In this document: positions 1-7,069 of the stretch, piece by piece
How positions within the stretch are numbered: position 1 is the first letter of the stretch
Layout: every line of letters starts with the position of its first letter
Assembly: GCA_934229625.1 (NCBI GenBank)
Contig: CAKQDU010000006.1
Span: 1 to 64,000 of the forward strand
Reading direction: 5' to 3'
From: an uncultured Alphaproteobacteria bacterium
Lineage (GTDB): Bacteria; Pseudomonadota; Alphaproteobacteria; RF32; CAG-239
Length of the DNA stretch: 64,000 nt
The notes under the pieces: model-generated
Seen by the model: the letters and a program-made list of their open reading frames with translations, nothing else
Database searches by the model: none
Told to the model about the DNA's origin: nothing
Translations under genes and position numbers: made by a program

Positions 1-83
1 TTTCCTCATAATCTAACTTCCATTGCTGTATTTGCGGCGTGTTATAATAAACATTATTTAGGTAATTTTTGTTTAATGGGCAC

Positions 84-117
84 ATCTATAATATAAAAGT
101 TCTTTTACATTATAGAT
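84..117. repeat. 34-bp near-perfect inverted repeat
   Basis: Arms 84-92 and 109-117 are perfect complements. After one A/C mismatch the inner arms 94-99 and 102-107 pair again around a two-base centre. No T-run follows, so it is not an obvious intrinsic terminator; it could be an operator or a transcript-end hairpin of a gene outside the window. The rest of 1-460 shows no convincing gene on either strand. Confidence 0.5.
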
Positions 118-460
118 ATGTTTGATGTTTATCTGAATGGTTTATACAGTTTGCGGAAATTTATTTTTGCTTCTAACTAAAATTTACAGGGGCTATATTT
201 CTATAACAGCCTACTTCTTTTATTCTATATTCTCTTCCTGATTTTTGCAGCTTATAACAATACGCATATTATATCGCGCTTTCTTGGCACTTTATGGCAC
301 TAATTATATACAATATCTTTGCATTCTTTTACTGTCGGATGTTTCATTGTGAACTCGTATACAGAAATTTTCGTATAAATAAAAACTACCAGACTTGCCT
401 CTACTTCCCTACAAGCGGAGAGAGTTTCCTCCTATTCCCTTACTATCTCCTTTTTACTTC

Positions 461-532
461 TTGACAAAATACAGAAACTTTTTATACTTTGTCTTAAATA
501 TTTATAATTATGTTTAATTAAATTTTATTATT
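461..532 (+). promoter_or_regulatory. Promoter and SD-less AT-rich leader of the gene at 533
   Basis: TTGACA at 461-466, a 16-bp spacer and TATACT at 483-488 form a near-consensus sigma-70 promoter. The leader from 509 reads TATGTTTAATTAAATTTT and then runs AT-rich into the ATG at 533. No purine-rich Shine-Dalgarno sequence precedes the start. Nearly the same leader precedes the genes at 17260, 17704 and 18019. Confidence 0.7.
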
Positions 533-1147
533 ATGGAAAAGAATGATTTGTACAAAGAGTTTTTTGAAGAGGCTATTAATAGCGGTATTGCTTTAACTCC
601 GAAATTAAAAGAAATAGCTCAGAAAATATCTGCCCAAAAAGATAAAGACGGCGTAAATGTATCGGTCAATAATGATGTTGAGACATTTAAGGCTCAGCTT
701 TGTGGTAATATTCTGGCTAAGGGAAAAACTGTTGTTTTGCCGAAATCTGAAAAAATTGTAATTCTAAAAGAAAATTTGCGTTTTGTTGATAGAACAAATT
801 TAGGTGAAATTCTTCAGAGTTGTGATGATTGTTTGAACGATAAGGAGTTTTTAGAAATTCTTGCTCATTTTCTACACAACAAACTATTTAGATTTTATAG
901 TGACTTGCATAAAAGAGGTTGCTATTTCAAATACCTTACATTTTGGTTAAATGTTGGAGGTCAGATTGAGCTGGCAGACATAAGAGATTTTGCTGCATTT
1001 GAGCAAGGTGAAAATGAACACCTTGAGGAATTGATTAACCTATATAAAAGTAAAGGTAATAAAATTTCTGATGAGGATGTTGCTCTTTTTAAGCTTTGCA
1101 GAAAAAGAAAGAAAATAGTTTATAGATATGAACTAAAAAAATTATAG
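533..1147 (+). CDS. Hypothetical protein, 204 aa
   Basis: I do not recognise the family. The protein has no signal peptide or membrane segment, so it is probably cytoplasmic. It is mostly charged and helical, with a lysine/arginine-rich C-terminus (RKRKKIVYRYELKKL) that could bind nucleic acid. It stands alone, with a strong promoter upstream and an intrinsic terminator directly after it. Its start has no Shine-Dalgarno sequence and belongs to the shared-leader group with the small genes at 17260, 17704 and 18019, which suggests co-regulation rather than shared sequence family. Confidence 0.75.
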   Translation: MEKNDLYKEFFEEAINSGIALTPKLKEIAQKISAQKDKDGVNVSVNNDVETFKAQLCGNILAKGKTVVLPKSEKIVILKENLRFVDRTNLGEILQSCDDCLNDKEFLEILAHFLHNKLFRFYSDLHKRGCYFKYLTFWLNVGGQIELADIRDFAAFEQGENEHLEELINLYKSKGNKISDEDVALFKLCRKRKKIVYRYELKKL

Positions 1148-1150
1148 ATA

Positions 1151-1182
1151 AAAAACACGGGATATTTTTCTCGTGTTTTTTA
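1151..1182 (+). terminator. Intrinsic terminator after the gene at 533
   Basis: AACACG and CGTGTT arms enclose a short loop and are followed by a run of T. It lies within 40 bases of the stop codon. Confidence 0.75.
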
Positions 1183-1272
1183 TAATTAGCGGTCTTACAC
1201 AAAATTAAAAACGTAATGGATAGTAAATCTTGAAAATCATGAAATTACTAATCTTTATAAGGCAAAGCGTTG

Positions 1273-2067
1273 TCAATAATCAAACTCCCAAGTTAGTAAA
1301 CAATATTCTTCATCGGCGGCGGTTGTGCGGCATACGCGCTCTATATCGCTAAGCGTGATTTTGCTAAAACATTGGCGGTCTTCTCCGCAATATTTATCAT
1401 TATAAAAATAATTATGCCTATATGCGCTGTTATTGCAATAAACACCTGCATAATATAAATGTTCGTGCAGAGGTACCAGAATATTTTGCCAAAAAGCTTT
1501 GCACAGCTGTTTAGAAAACGTCTGCGAAACAACATTTCCGCTTTCTGAAACAGAACTGCTGCCAAACAAGATAGTAATAACAACTCGGTTGTTGCGGCTG
1601 AAAACAGATAAAGTATTGCCCATGACATCCGATACATTTTTATGTCCGTCATAATCGGCTGCATTTTTCCAGTTGCTGGGGATTAAATTCATTGCTGATA
1701 AGGTTGGCAATAAATCATAGCGGACTTTCTCGCCATGCAATTTTTCAAAGTCGTTTAAATGTTCTATAATCCCCTGCATTAAATAGCTGTATTCACCGAT
1801 TACCTTGTTTTCTTTCCATTTTTCCATCGCCTTTGAATATCCGGCGATGCCGCCGACTGTTAAAACGGCAATAATAGCCAGAACGCCGAGCATTTCTATC
1901 ATAGAGCGTCCTAGCAGGTTTGTCTGTTGGGTCACTACTAGCGCTTTTCTCGCTCGTGTACCTCGTTGTACACGTCGCTCCAAAAGTGCGGCGTATTGAC
2001 GCACAACATCCAAATTCTTAAATGCAATGTTGTTTTTTTCGGCGTCATTGCGAGCAACGCGAAGCAA
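1273..2067 (-). CDS. Prepilin-like protein; 5' end probably frame-broken by a CT repeat
   Basis: The open frame encodes a type IV pilin or pseudopilin-like protein. The motif LLGRSMIEMLGVLAIIAVL is a prepilin peptidase site (cut after G) followed by the hydrophobic N-terminal helix with the conserved Glu at +5. A Cys-containing globular domain follows. The visible frame starts only at a poor TTG. A real promoter, a Shine-Dalgarno (AGAGGA) and ATG lie upstream at 2243, but that frame (MKNKLFKG...) meets a stop after 18 codons. Between them lies a (TC)7T tract. Removing one dinucleotide would join the ATG in frame with this whole ORF, because all codons between are open. The long leader includes two inserted palindromic or repeat segments (1941-1989 and 2044-2070). 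It is either a phase-variable gene in its off state or a decayed one. Confidence 0.7.
   Translation of the reverse strand: MLRVARNDAEKNNIAFKNLDVVRQYAALLERRVQRGTRARKALVVTQQTNLLGRSMIEMLGVLAIIAVLTVGGIAGYSKAMEKWKENKVIGEYSYLMQGIIEHLNDFEKLHGEKVRYDLLPTLSAMNLIPSNWKNAADYDGHKNVSDVMGNTLSVFSRNNRVVITILFGSSSVSESGNVVSQTFSKQLCKAFWQNILVPLHEHLYYAGVYCNNSAYRHNYFYNDKYCGEDRQCFSKITLSDIERVCRTTAADEEYCLLTWEFDY
1941..1989. repeat. Palindromic element inside a prepilin leader
   Basis: GCGCTTTT...CGTGTAC and GTACACG...AAAAGTGC form an imperfect inverted repeat of about 21 bp per arm around a 6-base loop. It sits in frame in the coding sequence and adds the residues LLERRVQRGTRARKAL upstream of the cleavage site. It resembles in style the Rickettsia palindromic elements that insert inside genes; the family assignment is inference. 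Confidence 0.6.
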
Positions 2068-2070
2068 TCC
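2044..2070 (-). repeat. 27-bp dispersed repeat, copy 1
   Basis: On the minus strand this segment (begins GGATTGCTTCGCGTTGCTCG, ends CAATGAC) is identical to 3577-3603 on the plus strand. Both copies are read in the same frame as GLLRVARND in the leader of a prepilin gene. Confidence 0.8.
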
Positions 2071-2205
2071 AGAACCCAGACTAGTATCGTCTGTCTGTTT
2101 CGTTCTGAACTTGTTATTTCCGAATGTGTGATTTTTTACGCCGAACTCTGCAAAAACACGCTGAGCGGCAGAAAATACGCCTTTAATCAGATGTTTAGGA
2201 TTTGC

Positions 2206-2220
2206 AGAGAGAGAGAGAGA
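2206..2220 (-). repeat. (TC)7T simple sequence repeat in the 5' end of a prepilin gene
   Basis: On the minus strand, ATG (2243) is followed by seven codons, then GG and TCTCTCTCTCTCTCT. The present length leads to TGA at 2187-2189. A tract shorter by one dinucleotide, or longer by two, keeps the frame open into the prepilin ORF ending at 1273. This is the classical arrangement of a slipped-strand contingency locus. Confidence 0.7.
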
Positions 2221-2242
2221 CCTTTGAATAGCTTATTTTTCA

Positions 2243-2310
2243 TCTTTCTTTCCTCTATATTTTAGTTAACTACTGCATTTATTCTATACCAGCCATATTC
2301 AATAAGTCAA
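2243..2310 (-). promoter_or_regulatory. Promoter and ribosome site before the CT-tract prepilin
   Basis: Minus strand: TTGACT (2305-2310), a 16-bp spacer and TATAGA (2283-2288), then AGAGGA a few bases before the ATG at 2243. Intact expression signals pointing at a frame-broken start support phase variation over an accidental out-of-frame ATG. Confidence 0.6.
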
Positions 2311-2358
2311 CCGAAAAAAATCAAATTAGATGTCGCAAGCGGTAAAGTCCTCTAGCTG

Positions 2359-3000
2359 TCAAAAGAAAAATGTAACGGAGCAAATCTCTTTTGATTTGTT
2401 GCAAGCGCTGCAAGTTTTATGAATTTCATCAAGTTTTAAGTTGCTGAGGCAGGTATGGGCAGAAGTGCAATTTTTATCGCCGTCAAAAACAACTGAACCT
2501 GTGACTGGTTGCCACAAAGCGACTTTTTCTACTGCGCTATGTAGCGGAATTGCCATGTTGTTATATATTTCCATACATAATTTTTCCGGAAAATTTTCGG
2601 AGTAGTTTCCTTCATCAGTATAGGTGACGCCGCCTAAGTAGAAATCAATTGTTAGTAAATTTTCCTGAATGTTAGCATATATTTGTATTAGGTTTCCCAT
2701 GCTGTCTGAAACTTTGACATTATTTTTAATATTCCAGCTATTTGGTATCAAGTTGAGAGCTTGAGCCAGACCGACCAAATCATCTTTATTATATCCGCCT
2801 ATAGAGTTTTTCTTTATATCGTCAATATGTTCCAACATTCCATAAATAAGATAGCTATATTCATTGATAGTTTTATTTATCTTAAACTTTTCCATAGCTT
2901 TGCTATAACCTGCAATTCCGCCCACGCTCAGCACGCCGATAATGGCTAGCACGCCGAGCATTTCTATCATGGAACGCCCTTTTTCAAAATTTTTATACAT
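2359..3000 (-). CDS. Type IV pilin/pseudopilin-like prepilin, 213 aa
   Basis: It has a short basic leader (MYKNFEKG), then cleavage after Gly and the mature helix RSMIEMLGVLAIIGVLSV with Glu at +5, so the expected product is an inner-membrane subunit cut by a prepilin peptidase. The first mature residue is Arg rather than the usual Phe. The C-terminal domain holds several Cys (CTSAHTC, CSACNKSKEIC) that probably form disulfides. The start is supported by GGAGG upstream of ATG 3000. The gene is preceded by a structured leader with an intrinsic terminator (3031-3240), so expression is probably controlled by attenuation. No pilus assembly gene adjoins it; the partner machine is unknown. Confidence 0.85.
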   Translation of the reverse strand: MYKNFEKGRSMIEMLGVLAIIGVLSVGGIAGYSKAMEKFKINKTINEYSYLIYGMLEHIDDIKKNSIGGYNKDDLVGLAQALNLIPNSWNIKNNVKVSDSMGNLIQIYANIQENLLTIDFYLGGVTYTDEGNYSENFPEKLCMEIYNNMAIPLHSAVEKVALWQPVTGSVVFDGDKNCTSAHTCLSNLKLDEIHKTCSACNKSKEICSVTFFF

Positions 3001-3030
3001 ATTTCTAACCTCCGTTTAATTTTGTTATAT

Positions 3031-3058
3031 AAAAACAAAACCCGCCGTAAAAAGCGGG
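3031..3058 (-). terminator. Intrinsic terminator inside the leader of the 2359-3000 prepilin
   Basis: Minus strand: CCCGC, an 8-base loop, GCGGG, then TTTTGTTTTT. It lies 30 bases upstream of the Shine-Dalgarno and ATG of the prepilin, so it would abort transcription before the gene. Its 5' arm also pairs with an upstream segment (see the leader RNA), giving two exclusive folds. Confidence 0.75.
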
Positions 3059-3245
3059 CGGATGTTCGAAAACCGTCACTAAATTGAATAAAAAAACGGC
3101 TCGGCTTATTCAGCATATAGCCTTATTCACCGACATCCGTCCCTTAGAACAGAAGTCGGCATACACAATTTTAAGTCGCTTATGCTCAAAAGCGACTATT
3201 CAATTTAGTAAAAGGGTTTTCGACGCCCTAGACAGACTATCACCT
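3031..3245 (-). ncRNA. Structured leader RNA, candidate attenuator or riboswitch of unknown class
   Basis: On the minus strand a closing helix is formed by 3215-3223 with 3066-3074 (9 bp) and 3197-3209 with 3078-3090 (13 bp). It encloses three hairpins: 3174-3181/3190-3197 (8 bp), 3130-3134/3155-3159 and 3103-3106/3119-3122. A terminator follows at 3031-3058. Segment 3133-3143 can pair with 3056-3065 (10 bp with one bulge), which would block the terminator. I do not recognise a known riboswitch family. A free-standing small RNA ending at the terminator is the alternative. Confidence 0.55.
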
Positions 3246-3256
3246 ATCTAATAAAT

Positions 3257-3285
3257 ATTTTACTGAAATATTGCACGAAAGTAAA
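3257..3285 (-). promoter_or_regulatory. Promoter of the structured leader
   Basis: Minus strand: TTTACT (3280-3285), a 17-bp spacer and TAAAAT (3257-3262). Transcription would start near 3250, just before the structured segment. Confidence 0.55.
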
Positions 3286-3329
3286 GCTGTTTTTATAAAA
3301 TATGCAAAATCAAAGTGTTATTATAGCTA

Positions 3330-3512
3330 AAGTGTGTAAAAAAAACGACCGTTTAAAATGGACAGTTTTTAGGCTGTTTTTTTGTAGTCTAGCAAAGGCT
3401 ACCGGAATTTGCAATAACTTTTTATATTTACGATGTTTTTTACTGTTTTTACAACATTTTATTGCCGTCTGTTTTGCTGTGTAAAAATAACGGTCGTTTT
3501 TTTTACACACTT
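3330..3512. mobile_element. MITE-like element with 24-bp perfect terminal inverted repeats
   Basis: 3330-3353 and 3489-3512 are exact inverted copies (AAGTGTGTAAAAAAAACGAC...). The 183-bp unit has no transposase and lies just upstream of the prepilin at 3526, ending next to its Shine-Dalgarno. Because of the inverted repeats, short ORFs on both strands encode the same CKKNDR peptide; these are not counted as genes. I see no clear target duplication. It may instead act as a long hairpin in the prepilin 5' UTR. Confidence 0.55.
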
Positions 3513-3525
3513 GAGGAGGAATAAG

Positions 3526-4254
3526 ATGTTTAAGGGTATAGAATTTTTCAAAGGAAAGAGTAGGGATGAGGGGGTTGGATTGCTTCGCGTTGCTCGCAAT
3601 GACCTTTGCTCTGTTGGACGTTCTATGATAGAAATGCTTGGCGTATTGGCTATTATTGCCGTTTTGACAGTCGGCGGTATTGCCGGATATAGCAAGGCTA
3701 TGGCAATGTGGCGCTCCAATATCCAGCGCAATATGATTAGTGAGTTTATTGCCGGTATTATAAAAATTAAGCAGAATTTAAATGCTTTTGATGAAAAATT
3801 TAATAATTTAAATGAGATAATAGAAGCTAGTGGAGATAGACCTGAAGGATTGGAATATAAAAACGGATTATTTTATGATAAAAACGGCGTTGATATGTAT
3901 GTTATGCAAGGTCATTCTACTTGGAAAGATAAAAACGGAAATGTCACCGGTGGTGCGCAAAGACTGATTATATTTTTCAGATATAATCAGGGTGATGGAA
4001 ATTCCTCACTCTCCGCTGTGGACTTGTGCCGCAATATTATTGAGGCAGCCAAACCGATTGCGGATGAAGTTTTAATGATTGTTTTTTGGGAAGCAGTTGA
4101 CACATCAATAAGTTGGAACGGAACAAAAGGCAAAACATTATATACAGGACAAACTCTTAAAAATGCAAAAATAAATGATATAATACAAAAGTGTAAAATG
4201 AATATAGAAAATGGAGGATATGAGCAATTTTTGCTTTATCTGAATCCATATTAA
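3526..4254 (+). CDS. Type IV pilin/pseudopilin-like prepilin with repeat-extended leader, 242 aa
   Basis: The motif CSVGRSMIEMLGVLAIIAVL marks the prepilin cleavage site and N-terminal helix with Glu +5, as in the two minus-strand prepilins next to it. The leader is about 31 residues, longer than usual, because it contains the 27-bp dispersed repeat (GLLRVARND). The C-terminal domain differs from its neighbours and may be a different subunit type. ATG 3526 is chosen because GAGGAGGAATAAG precedes it; an upstream in-frame start at 3433 lies inside the inverted-repeat element. An intrinsic terminator follows directly. Confidence 0.82.
   Translation: MFKGIEFFKGKSRDEGVGLLRVARNDLCSVGRSMIEMLGVLAIIAVLTVGGIAGYSKAMAMWRSNIQRNMISEFIAGIIKIKQNLNAFDEKFNNLNEIIEASGDRPEGLEYKNGLFYDKNGVDMYVMQGHSTWKDKNGNVTGGAQRLIIFFRYNQGDGNSSLSAVDLCRNIIEAAKPIADEVLMIVFWEAVDTSISWNGTKGKTLYTGQTLKNAKINDIIQKCKMNIENGGYEQFLLYLNPY
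3577..3603 (+). repeat. 27-bp dispersed repeat, copy 2
   Basis: It is identical to the minus strand of 2044-2070 and encodes GLLRVARND in the leader of the prepilin at 3526. Presence in two separate prepilin leaders, upstream of the cleavage site, suggests a mobile short repeat tolerated where the peptide is removed. Confidence 0.8.
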
Positions 4255-4256
4255 AA

Positions 4257-4283
4257 AAAGAGCCGGAAAGGCTCTTTCTTTTA
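4257..4283. terminator. Bidirectional terminator between prepilin and infA
   Basis: GAGCC and GGCTC arms are flanked by A-run and T-run. It serves the prepilin on the plus strand and infA on the minus strand and overlaps the infA stop codon. Confidence 0.75.
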
Positions 4284-4502
4284 ATCTTTATGGCGGAATG
4301 TGATGCGTCCTTTTGTCAGGTCGTACGGTGTCATTTCAATATCAACTTTATCGCCGACCATAACGCGTATACGGAATTTACGCATCTTACCAGCGGTGTG
4401 TGCCAAAATCTCTACGCCGTTTTCCAATCGTACTCTGAACATGGCGTTTGGCAATTTTTCAATAACTTCGCCGGTTAATTCCAACAATTCTTCTTTACTC
4501 AT
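4281..4502 (-). CDS. infA: Translation initiation factor IF-1
   Basis: The 73-residue size and S1/OB-fold sequence are typical: GEVIEKLPNAMFRVRLENG, HTAGKMRKFRIRV, GDKVDIEMTPYDLTKGRITFRHK. IF-1 occupies the ribosomal A site during 30S initiation with IF-2 and IF-3. ATG 4502 has GAGG a few bases upstream. It stands as a separate unit downstream of topA on the same strand, ending in the shared terminator. Confidence 0.97.
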   Translation of the reverse strand: MSKEELLELTGEVIEKLPNAMFRVRLENGVEILAHTAGKMRKFRIRVMVGDKVDIEMTPYDLTKGRITFRHKD

Positions 4503-4593
4503 TCAAACCTCGTTTTTTTCAATATTTGTCAAAGGTATAACTGTTTATAATCAATTTTGCAAGCAATTTTATCAGCAATCCTCTAAAAATACG

Positions 4594-7056
4594 CTATTTT
4601 TTTGCAGTTACAATCTTTACGGCTTCTTCGGCGGTCAATGAACTTGGCGCATAACCTTTTGGAATAGCATAATTATTTTTTCCGCACTTCAAATACATGC
4701 CGTAACGCCCCTTATTTAGCGTAATATCTTCTTTTGTTGCCGGGTGTTGAGCCAAAACCTGTGGTTCTGGCTTGGCTACAGCGTTTTTCAAAAGTTCTTC
4801 GGCGCGTTGTTCGGTAATATTAAAAATATTATCATCACCGCTTAAAGATTTTGATTTTGTGCCTTGCTTAATATATTGTCCGAATTTGCCGATATTTACT
4901 TCTATGCCATTCCCCAGATTGCGAGGTAAAGAAAGCAAAATCTGAGCTTGTTCGGCGGTCAGTTCTTCCGGTTTGACAAACTTTGGCAACGAACAGCGTT
5001 TTGGTTTTTCTGTATTGCCGGAGGCATCGCCGAGCTGAACATAATAACCATAGGGGCCTTTGCGTAAATAAACATTTTGCGCATCCATTTGACACAAAAT
5101 TTTATCTTCGCCGCTGGCAAGTTTTTGAGCGCTCGCGTTTGCGGCTTCTTCCTCTTCTTCTTTAGTGTCGGTCAAAGGTTTTGTATAAGAACATTCCGGA
5201 TAATTTGAGCAGCCTAAAAATGCTCCGAATTTACCGAATTTTATGCTCAAGCGCCCTTTTCCGCATTTAGGGCAAATTCTTGGGTCTGAGCCGTCTTCGC
5301 GCGGCGGAAACAGATGGGCGGACAAAGCTTCGTCCACTTTGTTAATAACTTCCGTCAGCTGCAACGGTTTAACCTCGTCTATGTTTTTGATAAACTTAGC
5401 CCAAAATCCGGCAAGCAGTTTTTTCCATTGCATAGCACCGGCGGAAACATCATCCAAAAATTCTTCCATTTGCGCCGTAAAATCATATTCCACATATTTT
5501 TTGAAAAAGTTCTCTAAAAATACGGTCACGATACGTCCGCGGTCTTCCGGAATAAATCTGAGTTTCTCCACTTTAACATATTTGCGTTCCTGCAGAACGG
5601 CTATGATATTAGCATAAGTTGACGGACGTCCGATGCCCAGTTCTTCAAGCTTTTTAACTAAACTTGCTTCCGTAAATCTCGGAGGAGGGGTCGTAAAATG
5701 TTGAGCCGGCTTAATTTCTTTCTTTTCAACAGATTCTCCGGTTTCTACATTCGGCAGAATGGCGTTTTCATCATCGTCATCAGAATCATCTTTACTTTCT
5801 TGATAAAGTTTCAAAAATCCGTCAAACTGAATAACTTGTCCGTTGGCACGCAATAAAATTTTGCCGTCAGCCGATTTGGCGTCAACGACAACTCTATCCA
5901 AAATAGCCGGATTCATTTGGCAGGCAACAGTACGCTTCCAAATAAGCTCATAAAGCTTATAAGCGTCGCTGTCCAGTTTCATTTCCATTTTTTTCGGTGT
6001 GTTCATAACGTCAGACGGACGGATGGCTTCGTGCGCTTCCTGAGCGTTTTTAGTCTTGTTTTTATATTCTTTAGCGGTTTTTGGCAAATAGCTGGCGCCA
6101 AAATATTTTTCAATGGCTTCGCGGCAGGCTTTTATAGCTTCTTTAGAAAGGTTTACGGCATCGGTACGCATATATGTGATTATACCTGCTTCATAAAGCT
6201 TTTGCGCTACCTGCATGGTTTTTTTAGCCGAAAAACGCAATTTACGGGCAGCCTCCTGCTGCAGGGTGGAGGTTGTGAACGGCGGCGCCGGATAGCGGCT
6301 GGCTTTTTTGCGTTCAACGTTTGAAACCGCAAAATTCTGCGCCTCGATTTTTGCTTTGGCGGCCAGAGCTTTTTCTTCGGTGTTAATTGTAAACTTGTCT
6401 AATTTTTTGCCGTCCAAATTGATTAAGTGGGTCAGCATTTCCGCTTTTTGAGCGGTTAAAACATTTACATCAATTGTCCAATATTCTTCAGCCTTAAATT
6501 TATCAATTTCATTTTCGCGGTCGCAAATCAAACGCAGAGCCACAGATTGCACGCGTCCGGCCGATTTAGACCCCGGAAGTTTTCGCCACAGGATAGGTGA
6601 GAGATTAAAACCCACCAAATAATCAAGAGCGCGCCGAGCCATATAAGCGCTTACTAAATCATTATCTATCTCACGAGGGTTTTCGATTCCCTCTTTAACC
6701 GCCGATTTTGTAATTTCATGGAAGACAACTCGCTGAATTTTTTTGCCTTCCAGTTTTTTCTTTTCTTTTAATTCTTCTAAAATGTGCCAAGCGATTGCTT
6801 CTCCTTCTCTATCCGGGTCGGATGCGAGAATGAGCGTGTCGCAGTCTTTTAGTGCGGCAATAATGTCATTTAGATGTTTTTTTCCTACCGGACTAAATTC
6901 CCATGTCATAGCAAAATCGTTATCAGGGTCGACAGAACCATCTTTACTCGGTAAATCTCGTATGTGTCCGTAGCTTGCCAAAACTTTATAGTCATCACCT
7001 AAATATTTATTGATTGTTTTGGCTTTTGCCGGAGATTCTACAACAACTAATTTCAT
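4594..7056 (-). CDS. topA: DNA topoisomerase I (type IA)
   Basis: This enzyme relaxes negative supercoils through a 5'-phosphotyrosine intermediate. Visible parts are the N-terminal TOPRIM domain (VVESPAKAKTINKYLG; LILASDPDREGEAIAWH), the active-site segment GIITYMRTDAVNL with Tyr near residue 295, and a C-terminal zinc-binding repeat (CPKCGKGRLSIKFGKFGAFLGC). Basic topoisomerase C-terminal repeats run to the end. At 820 residues it is close to alphaproteobacterial TopA. It follows dprA by 13 bases, a common topA-dprA pairing. Confidence 0.97.
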   Translation of the reverse strand: MKLVVVESPAKAKTINKYLGDDYKVLASYGHIRDLPSKDGSVDPDNDFAMTWEFSPVGKKHLNDIIAALKDCDTLILASDPDREGEAIAWHILEELKEKKKLEGKKIQRVVFHEITKSAVKEGIENPREIDNDLVSAYMARRALDYLVGFNLSPILWRKLPGSKSAGRVQSVALRLICDRENEIDKFKAEEYWTIDVNVLTAQKAEMLTHLINLDGKKLDKFTINTEEKALAAKAKIEAQNFAVSNVERKKASRYPAPPFTTSTLQQEAARKLRFSAKKTMQVAQKLYEAGIITYMRTDAVNLSKEAIKACREAIEKYFGASYLPKTAKEYKNKTKNAQEAHEAIRPSDVMNTPKKMEMKLDSDAYKLYELIWKRTVACQMNPAILDRVVVDAKSADGKILLRANGQVIQFDGFLKLYQESKDDSDDDDENAILPNVETGESVEKKEIKPAQHFTTPPPRFTEASLVKKLEELGIGRPSTYANIIAVLQERKYVKVEKLRFIPEDRGRIVTVFLENFFKKYVEYDFTAQMEEFLDDVSAGAMQWKKLLAGFWAKFIKNIDEVKPLQLTEVINKVDEALSAHLFPPREDGSDPRICPKCGKGRLSIKFGKFGAFLGCSNYPECSYTKPLTDTKEEEEEAANASAQKLASGEDKILCQMDAQNVYLRKGPYGYYVQLGDASGNTEKPKRCSLPKFVKPEELTAEQAQILLSLPRNLGNGIEVNIGKFGQYIKQGTKSKSLSGDDNIFNITEQRAEELLKNAVAKPEPQVLAQHPATKEDITLNKGRYGMYLKCGKNNYAIPKGYAPSSLTAEEAVKIVTAKK

Positions 7057-7069
7057 TTTATACTACACC

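Noticed and set aside
1..460. Degenerate coding remains on the minus strand
   Set aside because: Short minus-strand frames (for example one reading GSRGKSGSFYLYENF near 330-420) hint at a decayed toxin-like gene, but stops and short length do not allow a call.
3031..3245. 6S RNA, tmRNA or RNase P RNA
   Set aside because: The rod-like helix first suggested 6S RNA, but the interior is multi-branched and lacks recognisable core motifs of 6S, tmRNA or RNase P.
3302..3510. Two overlapping short ORFs on opposite strands
   Set aside because: Both arise from the inverted repeats of the same element and have no supported start.
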